From Eurosta solidaginis (lineage: Eukaryota; Arthropoda; Insecta; Diptera; Tephritidae): a stretch of DNA of 64,000 bases. This document shows positions 55,051 to 64,000 of the stretch, in pieces; positions within the stretch are counted from its first letter, which is position 1, and each line of letters begins with the position of its first letter. The stretch is from the NCBI RefSeq assembly GCF_040869045.1, contig NC_090323.1, positions 156,446,426 through 156,510,425 on the forward strand, read 5' to 3'. The translations under genes were made by a program, and so were the position numbers. The notes beneath the pieces were generated by a model. That model searched no databases, was not told the DNA's origin, and saw only the letters and a program-made list of their open reading frames with translations.

Positions 55051-55509
55051 GAGAGGGAGTAAATGCGACTCCATTTTGTAATATTGACTTCGCTTGTTCG
55101 TTTCATTGCATCACGGCCTTCAAGGAAGAAACACAGAATTAAAACGAGAAATTTTTTATGTGTTAGGAATTTACTTCGAGCAGTCATCCTTAGGGTTGAG
55201 GTTTAAACTATGCCCTTCTCTAAGAAGAAACTTGACTTATTAAATTAATTGGATTAAAACTATTTAAAAAAAATAAATTCTGTATAGAAAAATGCGTTAT
55301 ATTTGTGTATTTGGTGTTAACTTTATAAAATTTGCTGCCTATTATATAAAAATCGGCTGATGCTGTCAAATTGGGCAAATTAATTGTAACGGTTACTGTC
55401 CGCTTCTTGCGATCTCTTCATCTAATTCAACCAATCAAATGCTATTGGCAGAGAGCATCAAATGCACGCACTGTATTTTCTTTTTGAATTTCATTATTTT
55501 ACCTCTCGT
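55051..55509. other. Unassigned AT-rich stretch
   Basis: No gene or repeat recognised. Confidence 0.35.
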
Positions 55510-55745
55510 GTGTTATCGATACGTTATTTATTTGTTATCGAAAAGCTACCGATTTGCTTTTGAGAAAACCCATTTATCAAAGAATTATCAATTTGCTAAC
55601 GAAAATTTATTGACTAATTATCAATTTATAAGCGAATATTTATCGGTATGTTTGCACAAAGTAATCGATTTTCTATCGAAAATTTATCGATTTATTTTCG
55701 AAAATTTATTAAAAATATATCGACTTGTTATCAAAGAAACTATAT
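55510..55745. repeat. Degenerate ATCGAT-rich minisatellite, second array
   Basis: Repeated TTATCGAAAA, TTATCAATTT, TATCGAAAATTTATCGATTT and AACGAAAATTTATT blocks, giving repeated LSK.YRF-like peptides in one frame. Local spacing is about 20-36 bases. It resembles the array at 18130-18262. Confidence 0.75.
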
Positions 55746-58700
55746 CGCAATATAAATATTGCAAAGGACCAAACTTTCTTGTTGCAGCCTAGCATATAAA
55801 AACAACACGTTCGCGTTGAAATAATTTTTCAGTGTTAACTTTGTTTTTGTAAAATTATTTCCTACATGCATAGATAATATAATCGGAGAACACCTCATTG
55901 GGCAGCTAATCAACTGTGTCATGCACAAAATAATGAAATTTCAACCTTTTCAGTGCCGTGTGAGGTACATGCACACATACAAAATAGCAAAAGCACGCAA
56001 CCCTATAGAAATATATGTAAAAGCAAAACAAATAAAAAAATTTCATACAAACAAAGTCTCGTTGCAGTTGGTGAGGTAAAAGGCCAGGACCAAAACCCCA
56101 TGAAAACGAGCCTCAAAGTTAATGAAACTGAAGTGAATAAAAGAAGAGCTTTACCAGCCGCAATCATTAACACCAAGTCCCAAAGGATGGATAGACTGGG
56201 AAATGAATGAAAAAAGCAACAACAACAAAATAAATGTACAGGGTTTCGTAAGCGAGCGATTTTTAGCCGAGTTGAGTAAATGGCCAGAACTATGAATAAA
56301 CCAAAACTCATTCAACCGTTAATGCGGCTAAAGGAAAAGTAATAGTCGAAAATAACCAAACAAAAAAAGGGTAAAATAAATGCTGATATGAAACTTTCAA
56401 AAGCCACAACAACAAATATAATGCGCAAAAACAAAAAACAAATAAAATAAATGTAAAAGGTTTTTTGAGACAAGCAAAATTTCGTGCAAAACAAACAGAT
56501 AGAGAAATTGGCAGAGATTAAAGGATACTCGGTGCAAATGTCTTCTTAATTACTTCGCAACGACCTAACGAGATGAATGAGGCGAATAAGTGAGTGAGTG
56601 AGTATGATGATGATGATGAGAGCCAATGACTAGCTGCAGAAAAAGGATAAATTGCTGGCTTCGTTGGCTTTGAAGCAATTTTTTTTTTTCGCTTTACCAA
56701 AGGCATATGCGGAGTCACAACCTGGCTCGTGATTTTGTACACACCAAAAACAGAAAAAAAAAAATATTAACAAGTTGAGCGTAAGTAATTCAATGTTGCA
56801 TACCAAAAATGCTTTTTGGACTTTGAAGGGTTACCAGTGAGGCAATGCAAATGTAGCAAATGCCGACAAATGCCTGCCAATCCAAGAGCCGCCCTCAAAC
56901 GGAAGTAATTTAATTAATTACAAATGAAATGGAAACTCAACACAGCTTCCAGCTAAAGCATAGAAATAACATTTCACATATATATATATATTGCACATAT
57001 ACATAGCAATTTGGTATAATTACATTTACGTGCCCACTTTATTGATGAGCCTCAAACGTGCAACAAGCTCGATATTTTGCTTGGTTCAGTTTGGTTTTCT
57101 TATCAAGGCTGCGTCTGTATGTATGTGTGTAAATATTTTGTCATTGCCCCTACATCAGGAGTAACACTTAAGTCCGACATCGAATGCAGGTAAAATTATA
57201 TCATTTGCAAGTTTGTTTCAGTATGTGATGTTTGATATTCCATTCTGCAAATCAACAAAATATGAGCTGGAAGGCACTTCTGGCTCTTCTTGTTGGTTTT
57301 ATTTGCACATCTCTTGATCTTTGTTTATTTATTTAACAGTGCACAAATTGAACAAATTATACAGGCTTAGTGTTATTCATCCAGTTGGTATGCGGACCGT
57401 GCTGTACAGTAAGAACACTGCTGCGTTGGGCGGGTTTTCTTCCCAAAATTTAATTTTCGACTGCTGAGCCTTCCGGAAAGCTACATTGCATGGCTTTTAA
57501 CGCTTTTGTCTTTCCTGTCTTGTCACTGTTTTTCCTCTCTCTGATGCATCGGACTCTGGGATTCAAGGGGTTGTTAAGCACATACAAAGCTTTATACCTT
57601 CATAGATTCCATCAATCCAAATTACAACCTCGTATGCTTTGCGAATCCTGTTAGGAATGTATCTTACAAATATTTATCGTACCAGGATCCTCATAGAATG
57701 AGCGGGTGGGATGGCCTAGAAGGTACAATGTGGCCATATTAAATGGTTCCCGAGATCTTCAGCTAGTACCTCAATGGTGCTTGTTACCGGAACTTGTGAG
57801 CTCTTTATCCGACAAGGAACCATCAACATCGGCACCACCTCCCAAAATTTTCGGACGGAAGTCTTTTGCGCTACGAGCAGAAAAAATTCGTAGACTCCGA
57901 AGGGTGTAGTACTACAGTCTATAAATGTACCGTATGATGGAGAAGGGTACGAGGCAGAAGAGACCTCGCAGAAGACCGTGCAACAGAGTTGGAGAGTCTG
58001 TTCTTTGAATGGCGGTAGAATTAGGCCGAAGATAATTCAATAGTTTTGCTGTGAGAATTAGTTGGTAATGCAGCCAGTTTTGAAGAGGGGGAAGCTTCGG
58101 GCAGCAGAATATGAAGAAAACGTTTGTCTGAAGGGAACAAGCGTGCTTACGAGTGGCAGAAAGATCCCAGGGCCTGTAGAACAGACAGACCAGAATAGGG
58201 AGACTTCTACAAGGTTAAAGCCTGCAGGTCAGAAAGATGACGCGAAAAGTGGTGGGATGCCAACAAGAGATGTGGAAGTAGGTGATGAGCCAATACAAGG
58301 TTGCACTTAAACTCCGTCTTTTTCAGAAATGCCATTGGGATGTTACGCTAACGCTCCAGCTGCTCGGAATAGAATGCTTGACGGAGCGAAGCAGTCTCCG
58401 ACTATAGCACTGATCGTAGCAATACCTTCGAAAATATGTCCACTGAAATGTGGAGATGTATAGAAAGAAATTTCTCAGGGTGAAGTGCGAGTAACCCTCA
58501 TTATAAATAAAAAAAAATGGCGTGCCTAGATATGGTTAGAGGGATTACTCCTACCCTCCAGTCAAGGCATGGGCGCACGATATGAGCTAGTGTATATAGA
58601 GCAGATCTCCACAATACCAAAGAAAAGGTAAGATTCCGATGAAATCTGTTCTGTTTCCAAGTTACTTACAGTGTTCTTACTGTGTGCCTTCATGAGTTCA

Positions 58701-59526
58701 TAGAAGTGCTCTGAACCATAGAATGTTGTTTTAAACCCTGTTGCTAAGAAGTCTGCTGGTTCATTCCCTTCTTGTTTCCCGGAAACGCTTTCTAATAAAA
58801 CCTTGTTTTTGGCTTCTGGCTAATTTAGGACTCCAATACATACACTAGTATAGAAGTAGTTGTATAACACAACAAGGAACGCAAGAGCTCCTCGAGTATA
58901 AGCCTCTTCTCATACATTCTCAACCACAAACTTCTATTGCATGGATTTCAGCGTGAAACGTATTGGGACAGCATACCATTGGTATCTATTTTTTCAAGTT
59001 CGGTTAGATTTTTTAGGTACCCACGTAAACTAGAACAGTTTCTCTCTATTTAATCTTTCATTTCACTTTCCTATTCCCGACTAAATCACACACACCCTCT
59101 CACTTACACTCCCAGTCCGACCGAAGGTCTATAAGATCTATATTGAAAACCATATCAGCGTAGTTTAAATTACAAACACGTAAATACATTTCTTATTAGC
59201 ATTTAAACAAATAAATACCAAGTTAAAGTAACGCTGAAGAGCGACTGAGTTAGTAAAGTAGAAAATAATATGAAAATGAGACCAAGCGAAAAGCAATATT
59301 AACTTGTCCGTTTGCCAAAGGACCTTGTTTAGATGTGTTTAAAGACTGTCAGCTGGCGAAAAATCTTCTATGTACTCCATGTAAATGTCACTCGGCTTGT
59401 TTTTGGTAATAATGACTGCGGGTATTTAAATAAATTTTCAAATTGCGTGACTGTGCAAAGTATTTTGTGATGGGAGTATTTCAACAGTTTTAATGGACTT
59501 CTGCGTCACACTTTCGCTTTGCTTAT
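55746..59526. other. Long unassigned stretch; possible decayed coding remnant at 57700-58320
   Basis: The part 55750-57400 has the look of single-copy intergenic or intronic fly DNA. The part 57400-58800 is less AT-rich. Two plus-strand frames (57706-57909 and 58062-58310) may be remnants of an element protein, but no zinc knuckle or other motif is visible. I leave this unassigned. Confidence 0.35.
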
Positions 59527-59538
59527 GCACACACACAT

Positions 59539-59581
<43 letters not shown>
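59527..59581. repeat. CA/TA compound microsatellite
   Basis: (CA)n-like sequence ACACACACATACACACACAC followed by a (AT)n run of about 28 bases. Likely length-variable. Confidence 0.97.
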
Positions 59582-60189
59582 CTCTTGTGCTTTCTATGTT
59601 AGTTTGATGGCGTTTTCTTGACATTCACTATTTACTATTTTGGGTTGTTATAATTACTTCCAACGTAATGACAGTTGTGGTTGTTGGTGTGCAGGTAATT
59701 TTAAGTGTTGAAAAGTTGACAGGTGCCATTGTTTTTATATAGATAAGTATGTTTGTACTGAGGAATTGGTTAATGATAATGATGATGACGCTGTTGTTTA
59801 GCATAAACAAAATATTTGTTTTTGAGAATTCATTTTCAATATTATTTTACATTTTGGCTCGAAGGATTGCAAAACTTTAATCTTTCTTGTTTAAGTTGAC
59901 GCAAAACTAAAGGCTGTATACTGAGTTTAAGCTTTCAATTTATTGAGAGAGATAGAGAGTTAGAAACTATTTCAAATCGATATCTAGTTTATATACATAG
60001 CTGCAATAAATTCTCCGATCTGAACAAGACAATATTGAACTATTATTAAAGGCACAGAGTTCTGACGTATAGGCATAGTAAATTTTTTTGAAAGATATGG
60101 CCAAGCGATTGTTTTCTGTTTCATTGAATTTTGCGTGATAGGTTTAGTTCTTGAAATAAAACACTACCCTAGCTGCAGTCTCAAGAGTT
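59582..60189. other. Unassigned AT-rich stretch
   Basis: No gene or repeat recognised. Confidence 0.35.
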
Positions 60190-60915
60190 CTGCTTACTCC
60201 AAACTGGAAAAAGAAGCGGTAAAGATGGGTTCTATAATGAATGAGGACAAAACGAAATACCTGGTGTAATCGAGCAAAGACGCTACTGTCAGCAGCCATA
60301 ATTTTGAAATAGTAAAAGACTTCGTTTATTTGGGAACCGGCATCAACACTAACAATAATATCAGCTCTGAAATCCAGCGAAGAATCACTCTTGCCAATAA
60401 ATGCTACTTTGGACTAGGTAGGCAATTGAAAAGTAAAGTCCTCTCTCGGCAAACGAAAATCATACTCTACAAGTCACTTATCCTACTCGTCCTGCTATAT
60501 GGTGCAGAAGCATAGACCATGACAACATCAGATGAAGCGGGTCTGGGAGTGATCGAGATAAAAGATCTTCGAAATATTTATGGACTTCTACGCATTTCCG
60601 ATGGCTAATAACGAAGAAGATTCAACATAGTCCAGCGAATTACAACGCAGTGGTTGCGCTGGCTTGGTCAAGTTATGCAAATGAAAGATGACGCTCCGGC
60701 CGAGAAAGTGTTTCTATCGGAACCCGCCCATGGAAGCAGAGGTAGAGGGCGGTCCCCACTCCGCTGGTAGAACCTGGGGGAAAACGATTTAAACTCTCAC
60801 GGTGTGACCGATTGGCGCTGGTTGGCAGAGAGAAGAAGCGACTGGCGCGCCTGGTTGGAAGGCCATAACCGCTTAAACGGTTAAGCGCCAATTAAGTAAA
60901 TACTTAAGTAAGTAG
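60190..60915 (+). mobile_element. RTE-like LINE, 5'-truncated 3' end
   Basis: Plus-strand copy beginning at the sequence equal to 49498 onward (AACTGGAAAAAGAAGCGGTA). The frame 60330-60515 keeps ITLANKCYFGLGRQLKSKVL. A TAG replaces the Trp codon after YGAEA, and about 40 bases are deleted near 60615. It ends GCGCCAATTAAGTAAATACT with a broken AAGT tail. It is closer to the full copy than to the 2545-3155 copy in most of its length. Confidence 0.88.
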
Positions 60916-61239
60916 GCTCAAGATGAGCATTCTTATATTCATCTTCTTGCAATATCAGCAATACTTCAGGATAGAAATTATGACAGACTTATAGAGCGTG
61001 ATTTGTGTTGGTTGAGTTTTTTGTTGTTATCGCCGTGCTTTGCCTCTTCCAATAGGTGCGATAACTCAACAACAGGCTTGGATCAAAAAGATATGGGTGT
61101 TAGAAGCGCTAGTTTCACATTGAAATTGAACAGATGCTTGGTGCCATGTGGGACAAATTATATGCGGTATTTACTTTGGGTATGGCGGGGCTGATTATGG
61201 AAAATTTAGAGTTTAATATATAACAGTATCCCGATCGAA
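60916..61239. other. Unassigned stretch
   Basis: May be an extension of the LINE remnant that follows, but no motif was identified. Confidence 0.3.
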
Positions 61240-61505
61240 GTTGTGCCTGAGTGACGCGCGTCTGCCTGGGGAGATTATTCGTCAGTAGCAGCTATGTAAG
61301 AAGTGCGGACTTTAGTATTAAACGGTTGAGCAAATTATGTTTTCGTGCCCTGGGTTCTAGAAAACTTCTAGTATTTGCCAAAAAACGGAGTATTTTTATA
61401 ACGTAAGTCCTAGTACCTAATTGGTATTGTACGTTTGGTTGTCCAATAAATTCTGGTAACAATATGGACATATTCAATCTATGTGAGGCCTTATTGACCA
61501 GCCAG
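61240..61505 (+). pseudogene. LINE 3' end, zinc-finger tail remnant
   Basis: The plus-strand reading gives SSYVRSADFSIKRLSKLCFR (with an altered Cys/His pattern) followed by ALGSRKLLVFAKK, and then the 3' UTR with TATTCAATCTATGTGAGGCC, the reverse complement of the TCACATAGACTGAAT word found at 33370 and 54660. It therefore belongs to the same LINE family in the opposite orientation. The tail is heavily decayed. Confidence 0.55.
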
Positions 61506-61763
61506 TGCAATCCAACGGTATCTTAATTTTTGAAAGAAAATAATAATAATAGTAACAGTATTAGGAACTAACTTTTAGTAACCTTGAAGTTGGTTTTTTT
61601 CTGCTTCGCACCTTCACAAAAAAACCTGATTTCTTCGGTGGTAGCGTTTAGCGATTTTCTTTATATAATCGAATAAAGTCAACCTAAAAAAATTTATATT
61701 GCTTATCCATCCATTGGTCCATCCGTCAACCTATACATCCAAGGAGTCAGCCTCACATGTCTC

Positions 61764-63312
61764 TTTTTATACACAGCAGAGCTCACAGAGTATATTAATT
61801 TTGTTCGCATAACGGTACCCCGTAACGACATAAACTAATCGAGATAGATATAGACTTCTATATATCAAAATCATCTTGGCGAAAAAAGAAATTCATTTAG
61901 CCATGTCCGTCCGTCCGTCCGCCCGTAAATACGATAACTTGAGAAAATGTTGAGGTATCGTAATGAAATTTGGTATGTAAGTTCCTGGGCATTCATCTCA
62001 GATCGGACTGTAACCACGCCCACTTTTTCATATTGAAAAGGTGCGATAATTCATTACCAAAGACGGGTAAGGCGATGACATTTGGTAGTTTGGTTGACCT
62101 TATGACGCAGAATAGAAAATTAGTAAAATTTTGGACAATGGGCGTGGCACCTCACACTTTTAAAAGAAGGTAATTTAAAAGTTTTGCAAGCTGTAATTTG
62201 GCAATCGTGGAAGATATCATGATGAAATTTGGCAGGAACGTTACTCTTATTACTATATATATGCTAGACAAAAATTAGCAACATCGGATGACGCCCACTT
62301 TAAAAAAAAATATTTAAAATCAAATTTTAACAAAAAATTTAATATCTTTACAGTATAAAAGTAAATTATGTCAACATTCGACTACAGTAATGATATGGTG
62401 CAACAAAATACAAAAATAAAAGAAAATTTCAAAATGGGCGTGGCTCCGCCCTTTTTCATTCAATTTGTCTAGGATACTTTTAATACCATAAAAAAAAATA
62501 AATAAATGTAAGGCGCGATAACCTCCGAAGAGATCTAAGGCCGAGCTTCTCTTCCAATTTGCGTCGTGCTCCTCTTGATTTTCCCTACAAAATGGCCGGA
62601 CGGGACTTACATGTTTTATGCCGACTCCGAACGGCATCTGCAAGGCAGATGAGTTTGCACTGAGAGCTTTTTATGGCAGAAATACAATCGAAGCGCTTGC
62701 CAAACACTGCCGAGGGGCGACCTCGCTTAGAAAAGTTTTCTTCTAATTTAAAAACCTTATTTCTAAAATTTTGTGTTGCTTTGCCCGGGGTGCGAACCCA
62801 GGGCATACGGTGTGGTAGGCGGAGCACGCTACCATCACACACCGGTGGCCGCCATAATGCCATAAGTCGAACAAAAATTTACCAATCCTTCCCAAATTTG
62901 GTAGGGGCATAGACCCTATGACATTAACTGTTTTCTGTGAAAGTGGGCGAAATCGGTTGAAGCCACGCCCAGTTTTTATACTCAGTCGACCGTCTGTCCT
63001 TCCGCTCGGCCGTTAACACCATAACTTGAGAAAACATCGATATATATTTACTAAACTTAGTTCACGTACTTATTTGAACTCACTTTATCTTGGTATTATA
63101 AATGGCCAAAATCCGACTATGACCACGCCAACTTTTTGATATCGAAAAATTTTGAAAAATGCCAAAATTCTATACCAAATATGAAAAAAGAGATGAAACA
63201 TAGATATTGGATTGGGTTTATTAAGCAAAATATAACTTTAGAAAAAACTTTGTAAAATGGGTGTGACACGCCCTTGGGATCATGGCAGGAATACTGTTCG
63301 TGGTATCTACAT
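61764..63312 (+). mobile_element. DINE-1/Helentron-like element, copy E, split by a SINE
   Basis: Starts TTTTTATACACAGCAGAGCT (CTCAGCTGAG motif damaged), continues through ATCGAGATAGATATAGACTT, CCGTCCGTCCGTCC, the CGCCCACTT blocks, is interrupted at 62491-62854 by a SINE, and resumes with CATAAGTCGAACAAAAATTT. The match ends after GTTCGTGGTAT.TACATATAT near 63312. The usual end hairpin is not seen; a different block and the 129-bp array follow. Confidence 0.75.
62491..62854 (-). mobile_element. tRNA-derived SINE, complete, with target duplication
   Basis: The reference copy of the family in this window, 364 bp. On the minus strand: GGCGGCCACCGGTGTGTGAT and GGTAGCGTGCTCCGCC (A box), CCTGGGTTCGCACCCCGGG (B box), the body, and the tail GCGCCTTACATTTATTTATT. 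It is flanked by TAATACCATA (62481-62490) and TAATGCCATA (62855-62864), a 10-bp target duplication with one change. The uninterrupted site occurs in copies C (25690) and D (44700). Confidence 0.92.
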
Positions 63313-63629
63313 ATATATAAAGAAGTGTACATTTTGATTGTCACTCCATAACTCGAGAACGGATAGAAAGATTGCCATGAAATGTTTAAGAAAGATACAG
63401 GAAGGAGAGGTGATGTTTAGTTGATTTTGAAATCCCAAATCGTTTTAGCCATTCTTGAGTTGTGATTTTTTTTGAGAAAAAATTCAAAATTTGAAAAAAA
63501 TAAGTCAGGTTTTCTTTCCTGACGCTATAACTCCAGAACGCACCAACCGATTACCACGGTTTTGCATTCGTTGGAAAGGTCTCAGCCTTCGTGAGGTTTA
63601 TGGCGAAAATAATTCTGGATCGACGCACA
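63313..63629. repeat. Non-satellite lead-in of the right-edge array
   Basis: AT-rich sequence with CTCCATAACTCGAGAACGGA, TATAACTCCAGAACGCACCA and ACCGATTACCACGG. It is parallel to the AATAACCGATGAACCGATTT lead-in before the array at 5765, so both arrays may be parts of one element type. Confidence 0.5.
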
Positions 63630-64000
63630 GGGTCTCGAGATATAAGCCAAAACGTGGATCCAGGTACCCCTTGAATATGTTTATAGAATATGGATATCAA
63701 ATGAAAGCTGTTGATGAGTCCTTTAGTATAGGGTAATTTTCATACCCCTGGGTGACTAGGGTCTCGAGATATAGGCCAAAACGTGGACCCGGGTACCCCT
63801 AGAATGTGTTTATAGAATATGGATATCAAATGAAAGCTGTTGATGAGTCCTTTAGTATAGGGTAATTTTCATACCCCTGGGTGACTAGGGTCTCGAGACA
63901 TAGACCAAAACGTGGGCCCGTGAACGCCTAGATAGTGTTTTTACAGTATGGGTATCAAATTGAAGCTTCTGATGAGTGCTTTAGTACAGGGTAAATTTTA
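63630..64000. repeat. 129-bp satellite array, running out of the window
   Basis: GTCTCGAGAYATA recurs at 63632, 63761 and 63890, an exact 129-bp period. The units carry CCAAAACGTGGACCCGGGTA, CCCCTAGAATGTGTTTATAG, ATATCAAATGAAAGCTGTTG and CCCCTGGGTGACTAGG. Adjacent units are nearly identical. The array continues beyond the window. Confidence 0.93.

Noticed and set aside
57706..58310. LINE ORF1 or gag remnant
   Set aside because: The region is less AT-rich and partly open, but no zinc knuckle or conserved block is visible.
63630..64000. CRISPR-like regular repeats
   Set aside because: The period of 129-130 bp with no repeat/spacer distinction in fly DNA is satellite, not CRISPR.

Overview
The window is repeat-dense, AT-rich, non-coding DNA from a fly genome. 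The repeat content, the long intron and the low-complexity N/S/T-rich coding exon suggest an acalyptrate dipteran, most like a tephritid fruit fly (inference; no species marker is present). There are no bacterial-type genes or operons. Almost every long open frame is a transposon remnant or a shadow of one.

Host gene: two minus-strand segments look like exons of one unrecognised host gene. A 5' coding exon (42575 to 42019) ends in a GTGAGT donor. A 106-bp internal exon (35268 to 35163) has an AG acceptor and a GTAAGT donor. Their phases match exactly, which puts most of 35-42 kb inside an intron. Downstream exons may lie at lower coordinates or outside the window.

Mobile elements, left to right: a LINE 3' end with RNase H (0.6-1.9 kb); an RTE-like LINE fragment (2.5-3.2 kb); a DINE-1/Helentron-like element (7.0-8.0 kb); a tRNA-derived SINE (9.2 kb); a second Helentron-like copy (12.6-14.0 kb); a decayed LINE (14.6-16.1 kb); a piece of Helitron-type helicase (18.35-18.73 kb); a SINE with an internal duplication (20.0-20.5 kb); a DNA transposon with a decayed, intron-containing hAT-like transposase (21.8-28.0 kb) that is itself invaded by a Helentron-like copy carrying a 130-bp satellite array; a truncated Ty3/gypsy element with one LTR (28.0-32.6 kb); more LINE and SINE pieces (33-35 kb); a SINE next to a Helentron-like copy that carries a 591-bp hAT-type MITE with a perfect 8-bp target duplication (43.7-46.3 kb); an almost complete RTE-like LINE with a perfect 11-bp target duplication (46.86-50.26 kb); a 340-bp foldback (53.1-53.5 kb); and at the right edge a further RTE fragment, a LINE tail, a Helentron-like copy with a nested SINE, and a satellite array running out of the window.

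The most notable points are the DNA transposon at 21.8-28.0 kb, whose transposase belongs to a family I know only from unannotated insect proteins; the 129/130-bp satellite shared between the Helentron-like element and two other arrays; and the phase-matched host exons. Nothing among the mobile elements appears intact enough to encode a working protein.
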